The notes: generated from the sequence alone by a model not told the origin. A stretch of DNA of 5,269 nucleotides from Nitrospirota bacterium (GCA_023248505.1 JAHFEM010000111.1:1405-6673); one strand, 5' to 3'. Shown: positions 1 through 5,269, numbered from the stretch's first letter. A program made the numbers and translations.

Positions 1-909
1 GAATCGCGCTACTAACAGTGACGCCAAATTTAATTTAGCCTCCATCGGATGAAGCATCCGAACCTCATCAAGCCGAACATCGGTGAGAAGTTCATAATAT
101 CGATACATCAGTTCGTCTCGTATCGACATGATCTTTCCAAACATCTCGGCGGGCGGGTCCTCAAGAGCGATGTAGTTCCCATAACTCTTGCTCATCTTGC
201 GGACGCCGTCCGTTCCTTCCAGAAGCGGCATCGTCATGACGACCTGTTGAGGTTGGCCGTCGATTTTCTGTAATTCCCGTCCGACCAACAGATTAAACTT
301 CTGATCGGTCCCCCCAAGCTCGACATCGGCCTTCAACGCAATGGAGTCGTACCCCTGAATCAGCGGATACAAGAATTCATGAATGCCGATCGGCTGCAGC
401 TGCTGATATCGCTTCTGAAAATCATCCCGCTCCAGGATACGGGCGACCGTGTACTGCGAGGCCAATCGGATCAGCCCTTCCGCGCTCATCGTTCCGAACC
501 ATTCGCTGTTAAAACGAATCGTGGTTTTTTTCGGATCGAGCACTTTGAAGATCTGCGCTTTGTAGGTCTCCGCATTTTGAAGCACCTGTTCTCGCGTCAA
601 CTGCTTTCGAGTCTCGGAACGTCCGCTCGGATCTCCAATCATCCCGGTAAAATCTCCGATCAGGAAGATCACCTCATGTCCCAAGTCTTGAAACTGCTTC
701 ATCTTTTGAAATAGAACCGTGTGTCCCAGATGAAGATCGGGCGCCGTCGGATCGAACCCGGCCTTGATCCGCAGCGGACGTCCCTCGGCTTTCGACTTTC
801 TCAGCTTCTGGAGCAGATCTTCTTTCTGGATGACTTCGACCGCGCCGCGGAAAAGGATCTCCCACGATGGATCGACTTCCTTCGGTTCTCTTTCTTTACT
901 GTTTGTCAT
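1..909 (-). CDS. tyrS: Tyrosyl-tRNA synthetase (type 2, KMSKS form), C-terminus cut off by window edge
   Basis: This class I aminoacyl-tRNA synthetase charges tRNA-Tyr with tyrosine in the cytoplasm. The first 303 codons are present and the frame is still open at base 1. The HIGH-class signature appears as HLGH at residues 60-63 within [27 protein letters not shown] segment lies at 199-211, typical of the tyrosine-binding side of the Rossmann core. The second signature, KMSKS, is at 238-242. KMSKS rather than KFGKT places it in the TyrZ-like (type 2) group, whose members are about 400 residues, so the anticodon-binding and S4 domains should lie off the left edge. The start is ATG at 909 because an in-frame TGA sits at 922-924 with no other start codon between. 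There is no clear Shine-Dalgarno. The start lies inside the in-frame extension of the upstream comEA-like gene, suggesting translational coupling. Identification is firm. Confidence 0.97.
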   Translation of the reverse strand, partial: MTNSKEREPKEVDPSWEILFRGAVEVIQKEDLLQKLRKSKAEGRPLRIKAGFDPTAPDLHLGHTVLFQKMKQFQDLGHEVIFLIGDFTGMIGDPSGRSETRKQLTREQVLQNAETYKAQIFKVLDPKKTTIRFNSEWFGTMSAEGLIRLASQYTVARILERDDFQKRYQQLQPIGIHEFLYPLIQGYDSIALKADVELGGTDQKFNLLVGRELQKIDGQPQQVVMTMPLLEGTDGVRKMSKSYGNYIALEDPPAEMFGKIMSIRDELMYRYYELLTDVRLDEVRMLHPMEAKLNLASLLVARF

Positions 910-1006
910 TGGCCCCGAAACTCAGATAAGGCTCCAGCCGACGTAATCTTTTTAAACCGATTCCCTTGATTTGAAGAAGATCCTCCGCCCGAAGGAACAC
1001 CTTCCC
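896..1006 (-). pseudogene. In-frame continuation of the comEA-like gene beyond the TAG (second helix-hairpin-helix)
   Basis: Directly after the TAG at 1007-1009 the same frame runs for 36 sense codons to a TAA at 896-898. It contains AEDLLQIKGIGLKRLRRLEP and then YLSF. This matches the usual ComEA second half, an acidic-DLL stretch, a KGIG hairpin and a PYL/PYI ending. Counting the TAG as one residue, the number of residues between the Arg of EYR and the following Phe equals that of ordinary ComEA sequences, so no indel is involved. The full frame would give a 155-residue protein (stop position counted) overlapping the tyrS start by 14 bp. The segment shows no further stops or decay. It may be the remnant of a recently broken gene, the result of a base-call error, or a stretch reached by readthrough. 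It has no start codon of its own that looks usable. Confidence 0.8.
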
Positions 1007-1363
1007 CTACTTGCGATACTCGATAATCTCCTCGGCGAACTTCGGGCCCACACCGGGAAGCGCTTCAATCCTCTCGACCGAGGCGCTGTTTAGATCGACC
1101 TTCTCCGCGGGGGGAACCTCGTTGCTTCTGGAATTCCAGGCGGATGGAGCAGGGAGAGAAGCCGCGGAAGGGGTCACCGGAACGGCGGTTTCGGCGACGG
1201 AGGCAGGACTCTCTTTTTCTCTCTCCGTCCATGTCCTAAACAAGAAGGCCGTTCCTAGCGTCAGGGAGAGAAGAATAACCTTCAGAAAGGAGGGATGCGT
1301 TGCAAGGGAGACAAAACGAGAGAGACCGAATTTAATGAGCCTCTTTTTGGAGAAAAGCATCAT
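1007..1363 (-). CDS. ComEA-like helix-hairpin-helix DNA-binding protein, ended early by TAG
   Basis: The 118-residue product has a basic N-terminus and a hydrophobic segment at about 26-42, which should act as an uncleaved membrane anchor or signal. A Pro/Ala/Ser-rich linker (about 50-87) follows, then a helix-hairpin-helix beginning VDLNSASVERIEALPGVGP at 89-107. ComEA-family proteins use such a domain on the outer face of the inner membrane or in the periplasm to bind double-stranded DNA during competence uptake; the competence role here is inferred from the family. The domain normally holds two hairpins, and this ORF stops after the first, at EYRK-TAG. The missing half is encoded in the same frame downstream (see 896-1006). 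The start overlaps the end of gcvH by 32 bp. ATG at 1363 and ATG at 1360 are both possible, and a weak AAAGAG sits better for 1360. Family call is strong; whether the gene is functional is open. Confidence 0.85.
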   Translation of the reverse strand: MMLFSKKRLIKFGLSRFVSLATHPSFLKVILLSLTLGTAFLFRTWTEREKESPASVAETAVPVTPSAASLPAPSAWNSRSNEVPPAEKVDLNSASVERIEALPGVGPKFAEEIIEYRK

Positions 1364-1718
1364 ACTCTTTCGCCGTCATGAGCTTTTCGACCTCTTTGGG
1401 ATCCGCCATCTCGATGACCACCACCCAACCTTCACCGTATGGGTCCTGATTGATCAGTTCGGGCTTCTCTTTCAGCTTCTCGTTTACAGCGATCACCTTT
1501 CCGCTAACGGGGGCGTAGAGCGGAGAAGTGGTCTTTGTTGATTCAATCTCCGTAATCTCATTTCCATATTTCACTTGCGTCCCTGACTTTGGGATCTCAA
1601 GATAAACAATATCGCCCAACGCCTCCTGAGCAAAATCCGAAATCCCGATCGTTGCTTTCTTCCCTTCCGCTCGCACCCATTCGTGTTCTTTATGATAACG
1701 CAAATTTTCAGGAATCAT
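1332..1718 (-). CDS. gcvH: Glycine cleavage system H protein (lipoyl carrier)
   Basis: GcvH shuttles the aminomethyl group between the P, T and L proteins of the glycine cleavage system on a swinging lipoyl arm in the cytoplasm. The 128-residue length is normal for the family. Family landmarks appear in order: IPENLRYHKEHEWV at the N-terminus, GISDFAQEALGDIVYLEIP at 25-43, the lipoylation site IESTKTTSPLYAPVSG with the predicted lipoyl lysine at K62, and PYGEGWVVVIEM near the C-terminus. The modification motif reads ESTK instead of the commoner ESVK, but the lysine and the flanking YAPVSG are intact. ATG at 1718 is preceded by GAGAGG (1724-1729) at five bases' distance. No gcvT or gcvP is nearby. 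It is the first gene of a gcvH-comEA-tyrS run and follows a long structured leader. A role as donor in protein lipoylation is also possible. It ends in TAA inside the comEA start region. Confidence 0.95.
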   Translation of the reverse strand: MIPENLRYHKEHEWVRAEGKKATIGISDFAQEALGDIVYLEIPKSGTQVKYGNEITEIESTKTTSPLYAPVSGKVIAVNEKLKEKPELINQDPYGEGWVVVIEMADPKEVEKLMTAKEYDAFLQKEAH

Positions 1719-1747
1719 GGCAGCCTCTCGGTTAATAATTGGGTGTG

Positions 1748-1805
1748 GGGCACGGCGCTCCTGGTGAAAATATCAGAAACGAATGGTTTCTTCCAGCGCC
1801 GGCCC
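1748..1805 (-). promoter_or_regulatory. Structured leader hairpin upstream of gcvH
   Basis: Bases 1748-1751 (GGGC) and 1753-1759 (CGGCGCT) pair with 1802-1805 (GCCC) and 1795-1801 (AGCGCCG). This gives eleven base pairs broken only by a bulge at 1752. Inside lies a second stem, AGAAAC (1775-1780) with GTTTCT (1786-1791), closing a five-base loop. In the gcvH transcript this folds between the proposed transcription start near 1820 and the Shine-Dalgarno at 1724-1729. No U-tract follows on either strand, so it does not look like an intrinsic terminator. The sequence does not match the glycine-riboswitch core that I know. It may be a mRNA-stabilising hairpin, an attenuator or a cis-regulatory RNA. 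The pairing is seen directly; the function is not known. Confidence 0.5.
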
Positions 1806-1826
1806 TGCATACAAGATGATCGGATA

Positions 1827-1856
1827 GATATAAACCAGAGGTGAATGTTTTGTCAA
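1827..1856 (-). promoter_or_regulatory. Candidate sigma70-type promoter for gcvH-comEA-tyrS
   Basis: On the minus strand a perfect TTGACA (1851-1856) is followed after 18 bases by TATATC (1827-1832), or after 17 bases by TTATAT. Transcription would start near 1820 and leave a leader of about 100 bases before the gcvH ATG, containing the hairpin at 1748-1805. The -35 box is ideal, the -10 box only fair. No other comparable pair was seen in the gcvH upstream region. Confidence 0.5.
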
Positions 1857-1880
1857 GGACTTGGGAGGATGAATCCTTGA
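1853..1880. repeat. Inverted repeat overlapping the gcvH promoter -35 box
   Basis: TCAAGGA (1853-1859) and TCCTTGA (1874-1880) form a perfect 7-bp inverted repeat with a 14-base spacer. One arm shares four bases with the proposed -35 hexamer. The position suits an operator, but the 14-base spacing is long and no nearby regulator gene supports it. It also lies 96 bp beyond the lipoprotein gene stop, where it could fold in that transcript, though without a U-tract. Confidence 0.3.
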
Positions 1881-1975
1881 AAGGGAGATTTCATCACCTC
1901 GGAGAATAACCCTCGATCCGTCGATGTCGGTTGAAGCCATACCTCTTGGGGTCGAATGGCATACTTTGAAATGGT

Positions 1976-3151
1976 TTAGAGAAGAGGGGTCACTCCGCTT
2001 GAGCTGGATTGTGTCAGAATCAGGTAGAAGTCCGTTTCGGCCCGCTTCATATCAAGCAGATCGATGGAGGTCTCTGCAAGGCCTTTCAATGGATGCGTGA
2101 GAACAATTTCAGGAAGGGCGACGCCCCATTGCATGTCAGGCCGATGCGGCCGGTTTTCGGTTTGGAGGTCCTTTAGAAAACCGCTCAGGGAGCGGCTTCT
2201 CCATCCGATCCAATGCCAGAATTGCGGCCCGCGCCCCTCCCTCCCCGCTTCTTCTTTCGTTCGTCCGATCGACCCCGTCACGATCGATTCGGGATCGATC
2301 GATTCTGAAAACAAATTCTCATAGAGACGAACGGCGGAGGGGGTCCATCCCTCCTCGATCCCATAGGTAAGATCCCCAATATAAATCCCATCCATCGGAT
2401 ATCGCGATAGGTCTCGATAGAGCTGCGATACCATCTCTTTCACTTCGGGATTAAAGAGGTCCAGTTTTTCGATGGGGTGGACTGTCCCTTGTCTCGCATC
2501 GTATTGATGATCGCGCCACTCAGGATGAGATCGTGTGGCCCACCGCATCTCTCGAATCGGCATCGCCGTCATGATTCGAAATCCCCTTCGGTGCGCAACC
2601 TCTATCCACCTTGGGAGATCATCCGCCAAAACGGGCGCGCCGGAGGCTTTAAAGAAAACGCCGCTCCTTCCGGGCACATTACTGAAAACCGGGATGATGA
2701 CCGTGTTCGCCTTTCTCAGAAAGGGCCGAAGATGATCTTCAAGCGACCGGCCGGAGAGAGGAGACCAAACAATCGCAATCGTCTTTTGGTCCGACTGCTC
2801 CAACCGGGAAAGAAGGAAATGCGCTTCCTCGCCATGGATGCTTTTGGGATAATTCCTCAGAAAAAGCTGCAGCTCCTGAATCGCCGCCGGTTTTTCTCCC
2901 GCCGCATCGTATGTTCTGGCCAGAAGCCATTGCGCTTCACTTAAGAGGGGGGATCCGGGATACGATTCGATGATCTTCAAAAATCGACGCCGCGCCTCCG
3001 AATATCGGCCCGACTCAAAAGAGCGGATTCCCTCGACCAGTTCCGTCCACCCCTGTTCATCGGCCTGACCGGACCGGGTCGTCGAGCGAATACATCCGGA
3101 CAAAAAAGTTGCGAGGATCAGTCCTATAAAAAAAGCGCGGAAGAGCGCCAC
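1976..3151 (-). CDS. Predicted lipoprotein: TPR-like repeats plus PgaB C-terminal-like (GHL13) domain
   Basis: The 391-residue protein opens with a signal peptide ending in the lipobox LSGC, giving a lipidated Cys20. Residues about 35-118 hold two to three TPR-like helical repeats, with motifs such as FESGRYSEARRRF and YDAAGEKPAAIQELQLFL, like those of BamD/CpoB-type envelope proteins. From about 125 the sequence resembles the C-terminal glycoside-hydrolase-like domain of PgaB, the periplasmic poly-N-acetylglucosamine processing enzyme. Visible landmarks are NTVIIPVFSN (149-158), GFRIMTAMPI (190-199), KLDLFNPEV (229-237) and YPMDGIYIGDLTYG (251-264). D254 and D260 are candidate functional acids, but the usual DD pair is DL here. 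No polysaccharide deacetylase domain is present. A role in envelope or exopolysaccharide processing is inferred. It starts at GTG and ends in TAA. The domain assignment is from memory of family patterns. Confidence 0.75.
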   Translation of the reverse strand: MALFRAFFIGLILATFLSGCIRSTTRSGQADEQGWTELVEGIRSFESGRYSEARRRFLKIIESYPGSPLLSEAQWLLARTYDAAGEKPAAIQELQLFLRNYPKSIHGEEAHFLLSRLEQSDQKTIAIVWSPLSGRSLEDHLRPFLRKANTVIIPVFSNVPGRSGVFFKASGAPVLADDLPRWIEVAHRRGFRIMTAMPIREMRWATRSHPEWRDHQYDARQGTVHPIEKLDLFNPEVKEMVSQLYRDLSRYPMDGIYIGDLTYGIEEGWTPSAVRLYENLFSESIDPESIVTGSIGRTKEEAGREGRGPQFWHWIGWRSRSLSGFLKDLQTENRPHRPDMQWGVALPEIVLTHPLKGLAETSIDLLDMKRAETDFYLILTQSSSSGVTPLL

Positions 3152-3156
3152 GTGAA

Positions 3157-3164
3157 CCCTCTCT
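3157..3164 (-). promoter_or_regulatory. Shine-Dalgarno fixing the GTG start of the lipoprotein gene
   Basis: AGAGAGGG lies five bases upstream of GTG at 3149-3151. This supports the GTG start, and translation from it gives a complete signal peptide with a correctly placed lipobox. Confidence 0.75.
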
Positions 3165-3222
3165 ATATTGATCGGAAACGGATCTGAACGGACTCTGTTC
3201 GATCCCTCGTGCGGGGCGTCTC

Positions 3223-3238
3223 ATCTCAGCGCTGAGAT
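3223..3238. repeat. Perfect 16-bp palindrome between the FAD-protein and lipoprotein genes
   Basis: ATCTCAGC followed directly by GCTGAGAT is a perfect palindrome without spacer. It sits about 70 bp upstream of the lipoprotein start and about 30 bp after the upstream stop. The form suits a site for a symmetric dimeric DNA-binding protein. As RNA it could fold only a 6-bp stem with a GCGC loop, and no U-run follows, so a terminator is unlikely. No convincing promoter was seen beside it. Confidence 0.4.
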
Positions 3239-3266
3239 CCAAGCGTGATCGGGTGAAAATGCAGAG

Positions 3267-4667
3267 CTATAGCCCCTGTTCGATTGTCTGAGCGAGAAGG
3301 GTTGCAGCGAGGAAGGAAGAACCCCAAGCGAGGTGATCCGACAGATCATTCTTCAAGAGAAAGACATTCTTCACCTCCTTCGGCTGAAAAAAGCGCCAGG
3401 TCCCTTTTGAAATTTCACGCGACTTTCCGCACCACTCCGCCCGGAGTGTTTGGAGGGAAGGAGGAAGATCGCTCAGACCGCCCGTACCGGCGACCTCCTG
3501 GATTTGCGACTTAGAAAACGGCATCAGCCACTGAAGCCGTTCCAGCACTCCTTTCCGCAGCCCTTCAACGCGGTCTCCCGTCATCTCCACGCCTGGACGG
3601 AAGAGCGCCGTCACGACCAACCCTCGGACACCGGAGGCGAATCCCTCTTCCTCCTCGGGCAGAGTGAGTCGAAGAACAAGCAGGTCCTGGACATCGGCCG
3701 GGATCGCTTCCCCCCATGTCATCAGCAGACTTTCTCTCATCGGTGTGGGGATCGATTCACTGCGCAGGGTAAAGTAGAAATGAAAGGCGGAACCGAACGA
3801 AGGCTGTGTCATAATAAGGTGCTTTCCGGAAATCCGCGTTCCGTCCTCCAAAACCATTTCGTCGACCCGCTTCCCCTTCGTTTCGATCTGGGTGATCATT
3901 CTCTCTTGAACCTGACCGTTCCATCCTTTGATCAGCTTGGTGAAAAAGGAAATGAGCGTGGGGGAGCCGCCGACCATCCGAATCCCCCCTTTGGAAAAAC
4001 TCCAAATGAGCAAAATTAAATCATAGGTCGAGATTTCGGCCAGCGGCCGGCGGAAGGCGAAGAGCGATTGGACATTGAGGTATTCGAGAAATTCGCCATC
4101 GAACGCGAAGGGCGCCAAGAATTCCGTCGCGCGCTTCTTCTTGTAGCTTTGAACCGCCCTCTGAAAATCGAATCGCTGCTTCCACTCGTTGAGTCGATCG
4201 GCCAATCCATGAATTTCCACCCGAGAGAATCGCCCCAGATAAGGAGAAAGCGCCAACGTTTCTTTCTCGATCTCTTGAAAAAGAGACCTGATTTTGGAGA
4301 GCTGGCTGCCAAACTCCCGTTTCAGCTCATCGAGGTATTCTTCGCTTTGAGAAGAGAGATCGATACGGTGCTGGGATTGGACGATTTGCAAAAAGGGAAG
4401 GACCCGCTTGAATAAAAACCCTTCCTTTCTTAAGTTGGGGATGGGGAGAAGAAGATCCGAAAAAAAACCTTCCATCGCTCCCCCCTCTTCAAATCCCGAG
4501 TAGAGGAGCGGCCCCCGGGAAAATCGGAAGAGAGGAGAAGAGGAATCGGTCTCCGTCCCGGTGAGAAAAAGAACGGACCTTCCCCGCTTCGCCAGCGCGG
4601 CGGCCGCAGCCAGCGAGGTCAGGCTGCAACCCACAAAAACGGCATCGTACTTTCTTCGTTCCGTCAT
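3267..4667 (-). CDS. CrtI-like FAD/NAD(P)-binding oxidoreductase-family protein with degenerate nucleotide motif
   Basis: The 466-residue protein has the architecture of the phytoene desaturase/amine oxidase flavoprotein superfamily. An N-terminal beta-alpha-beta unit reads YDAVFVGCSLTSLAAAAALA then KRGRSVLFL (7-35). A GGIRMVGGSPTLISFFTKLI helix lies at 227-246. Strands and a DGTRISGKHLIM segment (275-286) match the usual substrate-domain return to the FAD domain. The C-terminus (434-466) has the hydrophobic-Leu pattern followed by a helix, as in the family's last FAD-contacting segment. The expected GxGxxG is GxSxxS (G13, S15, S18), so FAD binding may be weak or lost. The ATG at 4667 comes two bases after the ndk stop and has no clear Shine-Dalgarno, so translational coupling is likely. 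It ends in TAG. Substrate and reaction cannot be stated. Confidence is high for a real gene, moderate for the superfamily. Confidence 0.8.
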   Translation of the reverse strand: MTERRKYDAVFVGCSLTSLAAAAALAKRGRSVLFLTGTETDSSSPLFRFSRGPLLYSGFEEGGAMEGFFSDLLLPIPNLRKEGFLFKRVLPFLQIVQSQHRIDLSSQSEEYLDELKREFGSQLSKIRSLFQEIEKETLALSPYLGRFSRVEIHGLADRLNEWKQRFDFQRAVQSYKKKRATEFLAPFAFDGEFLEYLNVQSLFAFRRPLAEISTYDLILLIWSFSKGGIRMVGGSPTLISFFTKLIKGWNGQVQERMITQIETKGKRVDEMVLEDGTRISGKHLIMTQPSFGSAFHFYFTLRSESIPTPMRESLLMTWGEAIPADVQDLLVLRLTLPEEEEGFASGVRGLVVTALFRPGVEMTGDRVEGLRKGVLERLQWLMPFSKSQIQEVAGTGGLSDLPPSLQTLRAEWCGKSREISKGTWRFFQPKEVKNVFLLKNDLSDHLAWGSSFLAATLLAQTIEQGL

Positions 4668-4669
4668 AA

Positions 4670-5089
4670 TCAGCGAACGAGATCCAGTTGACTGAAGAAA
4701 AAGGGAATCTCAAAGGCGGCCGAAGCGGGCGAGTCCGAGCCATGAACGACATTCGTCTCGATCCCTCCGCCGAAATCGGCTCGAATCGTTCCCTTGTCTG
4801 CTTTCTTCGGATCGGTAGCCCCCATCATCGATCGATTTTTTGAAATCGCCTGCTCTCCCTCCAGCACCATGGCAACGATCGGCCCGGAGCTCATGAATGT
4901 CGCCAAGCTATCGAAAAAGGGACGCTCCCGATGGACATAGTAAAACGCTTCCGCTTCCTTTTTGCTTAAATGACGCATCTGGATTGCGACAATTTTCAGC
5001 TGCGCGGTTTCAAACCGTTTAATGATCTCCCCAATAATGTTCTTCGGTACCGCATCCGGCTTAATAATTGAAAGTGTGCGCTCGACCAC
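4670..5089 (-). CDS. ndk: Nucleoside diphosphate kinase
   Basis: Ndk moves the gamma-phosphate from NTPs (mainly ATP) to NDPs through a phospho-histidine intermediate, balancing NTP and dNTP pools in the cytoplasm. The 139-residue length is normal. Family landmarks are [12 protein letters not shown] with K10, HRERPFF (53-59), the [15 protein letters not shown] segment (68-82), [10 protein letters not shown] (85-94), GTIRADFG with R103 (100-107), and the active-site NVVHGSDSP with catalytic H116. All key residues appear intact. The start is GTG at 5089, set by an AAGGAGGTT just upstream and by the family N-terminus. It is the first gene after a good promoter and is followed two bases after its TGA by the CrtI-like protein gene. 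Identification is firm. Confidence 0.98.
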   Translation of the reverse strand: MVERTLSIIKPDAVPKNIIGEIIKRFETAQLKIVAIQMRHLSKKEAEAFYYVHRERPFFDSLATFMSSGPIVAMVLEGEQAISKNRSMMGATDPKKADKGTIRADFGGGIETNVVHGSDSPASAAFEIPFFFSQLDLVR

Positions 5090-5091
5090 CC

Positions 5092-5100
5092 AACCTCCTT
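5092..5100 (-). promoter_or_regulatory. Strong Shine-Dalgarno of ndk, supporting a GTG start
   Basis: AAGGAGGTT is a near-perfect anti-16S complement. Its AGGAGG core lies four bases ahead of GTG at 5087-5089, slightly closer than ideal. No in-frame ATG offers a better fit to the Ndk N-terminus. Confidence 0.85.
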
Positions 5101-5134
5101 ATTCTTAAACGTTTCCAATGAGAAATCGCCGCTA

Positions 5135-5163
5135 AAGATAACGCAAAGCGATCGGTAAGTCAA
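5135..5163 (-). promoter_or_regulatory. Sigma70-type promoter for ndk and downstream genes
   Basis: TTGACT (5158-5163) and TATCTT (5135-5140) are separated by exactly 17 bases on the minus strand. Transcription should begin near 5128, giving a 5' leader of about 40 bases with the strong Shine-Dalgarno inside it. This is the best promoter match in the window. Confidence 0.7.
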
Positions 5164-5182
5164 TCCCTGGATCGTCAGGGAT
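5163..5182. repeat. Inverted repeat touching the ndk -35 box
   Basis: ATCCCTG (5163-5169) and CAGGGAT (5176-5182) form a perfect 7-bp inverted repeat around six bases. The left arm shares one base with the -35 hexamer. It could be an operator or activator site, or the stem of a weak terminator for a gene beyond the right edge. No proper T-run follows on either strand, so the operator reading is slightly preferred. Confidence 0.35.
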
Positions 5183-5269
5183 GGGCTTGAAAAATAAGAG
5201 GAGAAACCCTTCTGAGCGCATGGATATTCGATAAGAAGCTTCTCACATTTAAATCGGCGGCCGATCGAT
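5183..5269. other. Upstream edge region with no supported gene
   Basis: I see no recognisable coding sequence here. The stretch holds a 10-bp palindrome AGAAGCTTCT (5234-5243) and a short GC-rich inverted repeat ATCGG-CGG-CCGAT near 5253-5265. A minus-strand frame open from the right edge to TGA at 5175-5177 could be the tail of an unseen gene, but its sequence is not recognisable. Confidence 0.3.

Noticed and set aside
1011..1541. Plus-strand open frame of 176 codons
   Set aside because: It lies antisense to comEA and gcvH, which have clear family motifs. Its translation is low-complexity and unrecognisable.
1719..1830. Glycine riboswitch ahead of gcvH
   Set aside because: The leader is structured, but I could not find the conserved core of the glycine riboswitch or a tandem aptamer arrangement.
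1881..1975. Intrinsic terminator after the lipoprotein gene
   Set aside because: Only weak short pairings (such as GCCAT with ATGGC) were seen and no T-run follows on the minus strand.
2282..2305. Direct repeat GATCGATTC (2282-2290 and 2297-2305)
   Set aside because: It is inside the lipoprotein coding region at a 15-base (five-codon) offset and encodes a repeated Glu-Ser-Ile-like stretch. It looks incidental.
3057..3269. Readthrough of the TAG that ends the CrtI-like gene (frame stays open past 3242 to 3057)
   Set aside because: The extension has no domain-like sequence, the protein already ends at a family-like C-terminus, and the frame overlaps the lipoprotein start in another phase. Unlike comEA, nothing is missing upstream.
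3450..4019. Plus-strand open frame of 189 codons
   Set aside because: It is antisense to the CrtI-like gene, has no ribosome site and resembles no known protein. It looks like a mirror of the coding bias on the other strand.
5175..5267. C-terminal end of an upstream minus-strand gene
   Set aside because: The frame is open only 30 codons from the edge and its residues match no family I know. It cannot be supported from this window.

Overview
All recognisable genes lie on the minus strand, in two blocks. The base composition is moderate in GC. The gene content (type-2 TyrRS, ComEA-like helix-hairpin-helix protein, GcvH, Ndk, a lipoprotein with an LSGC lipobox) fits a free-living Gram-negative-type bacterium. 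Nothing fixes the phylum; a Nitrospirota-like or other deep-branching diderm is only a guess.

Right block, read from high to low coordinates. A good sigma70-type promoter (TTGACT, 17 bp, TATCTT) and a strong Shine-Dalgarno lead into ndk, which starts with GTG. Two bases after the ndk stop comes a CrtI-like FAD/NAD(P)-binding protein with a degenerate dinucleotide motif. After a 115-bp gap holding a perfect 16-bp palindrome comes a predicted lipoprotein. It joins TPR-like repeats to a domain resembling the C-terminal glycoside-hydrolase-like domain of PgaB (GHL13).

Left block. A 257-bp intergenic region carries a probable promoter (perfect TTGACA) and a strongly structured leader hairpin just ahead of gcvH. 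gcvH overlaps a comEA-like gene by 32 bp, and tyrS follows and runs off the left edge of the window.

The most notable observation is in comEA. Its reading frame is broken by a single in-frame TAG (1007-1009), yet the same frame stays open for 36 more codons. Those codons encode the missing second helix-hairpin-helix, with the expected spacing, and end 14 bp inside tyrS. The apparent comEA-tyrS intergenic gap is therefore coding sequence. A recent nonsense mutation, a sequence error and stop-codon readthrough all remain possible. No mobile element, CRISPR array, tRNA or rRNA was seen.
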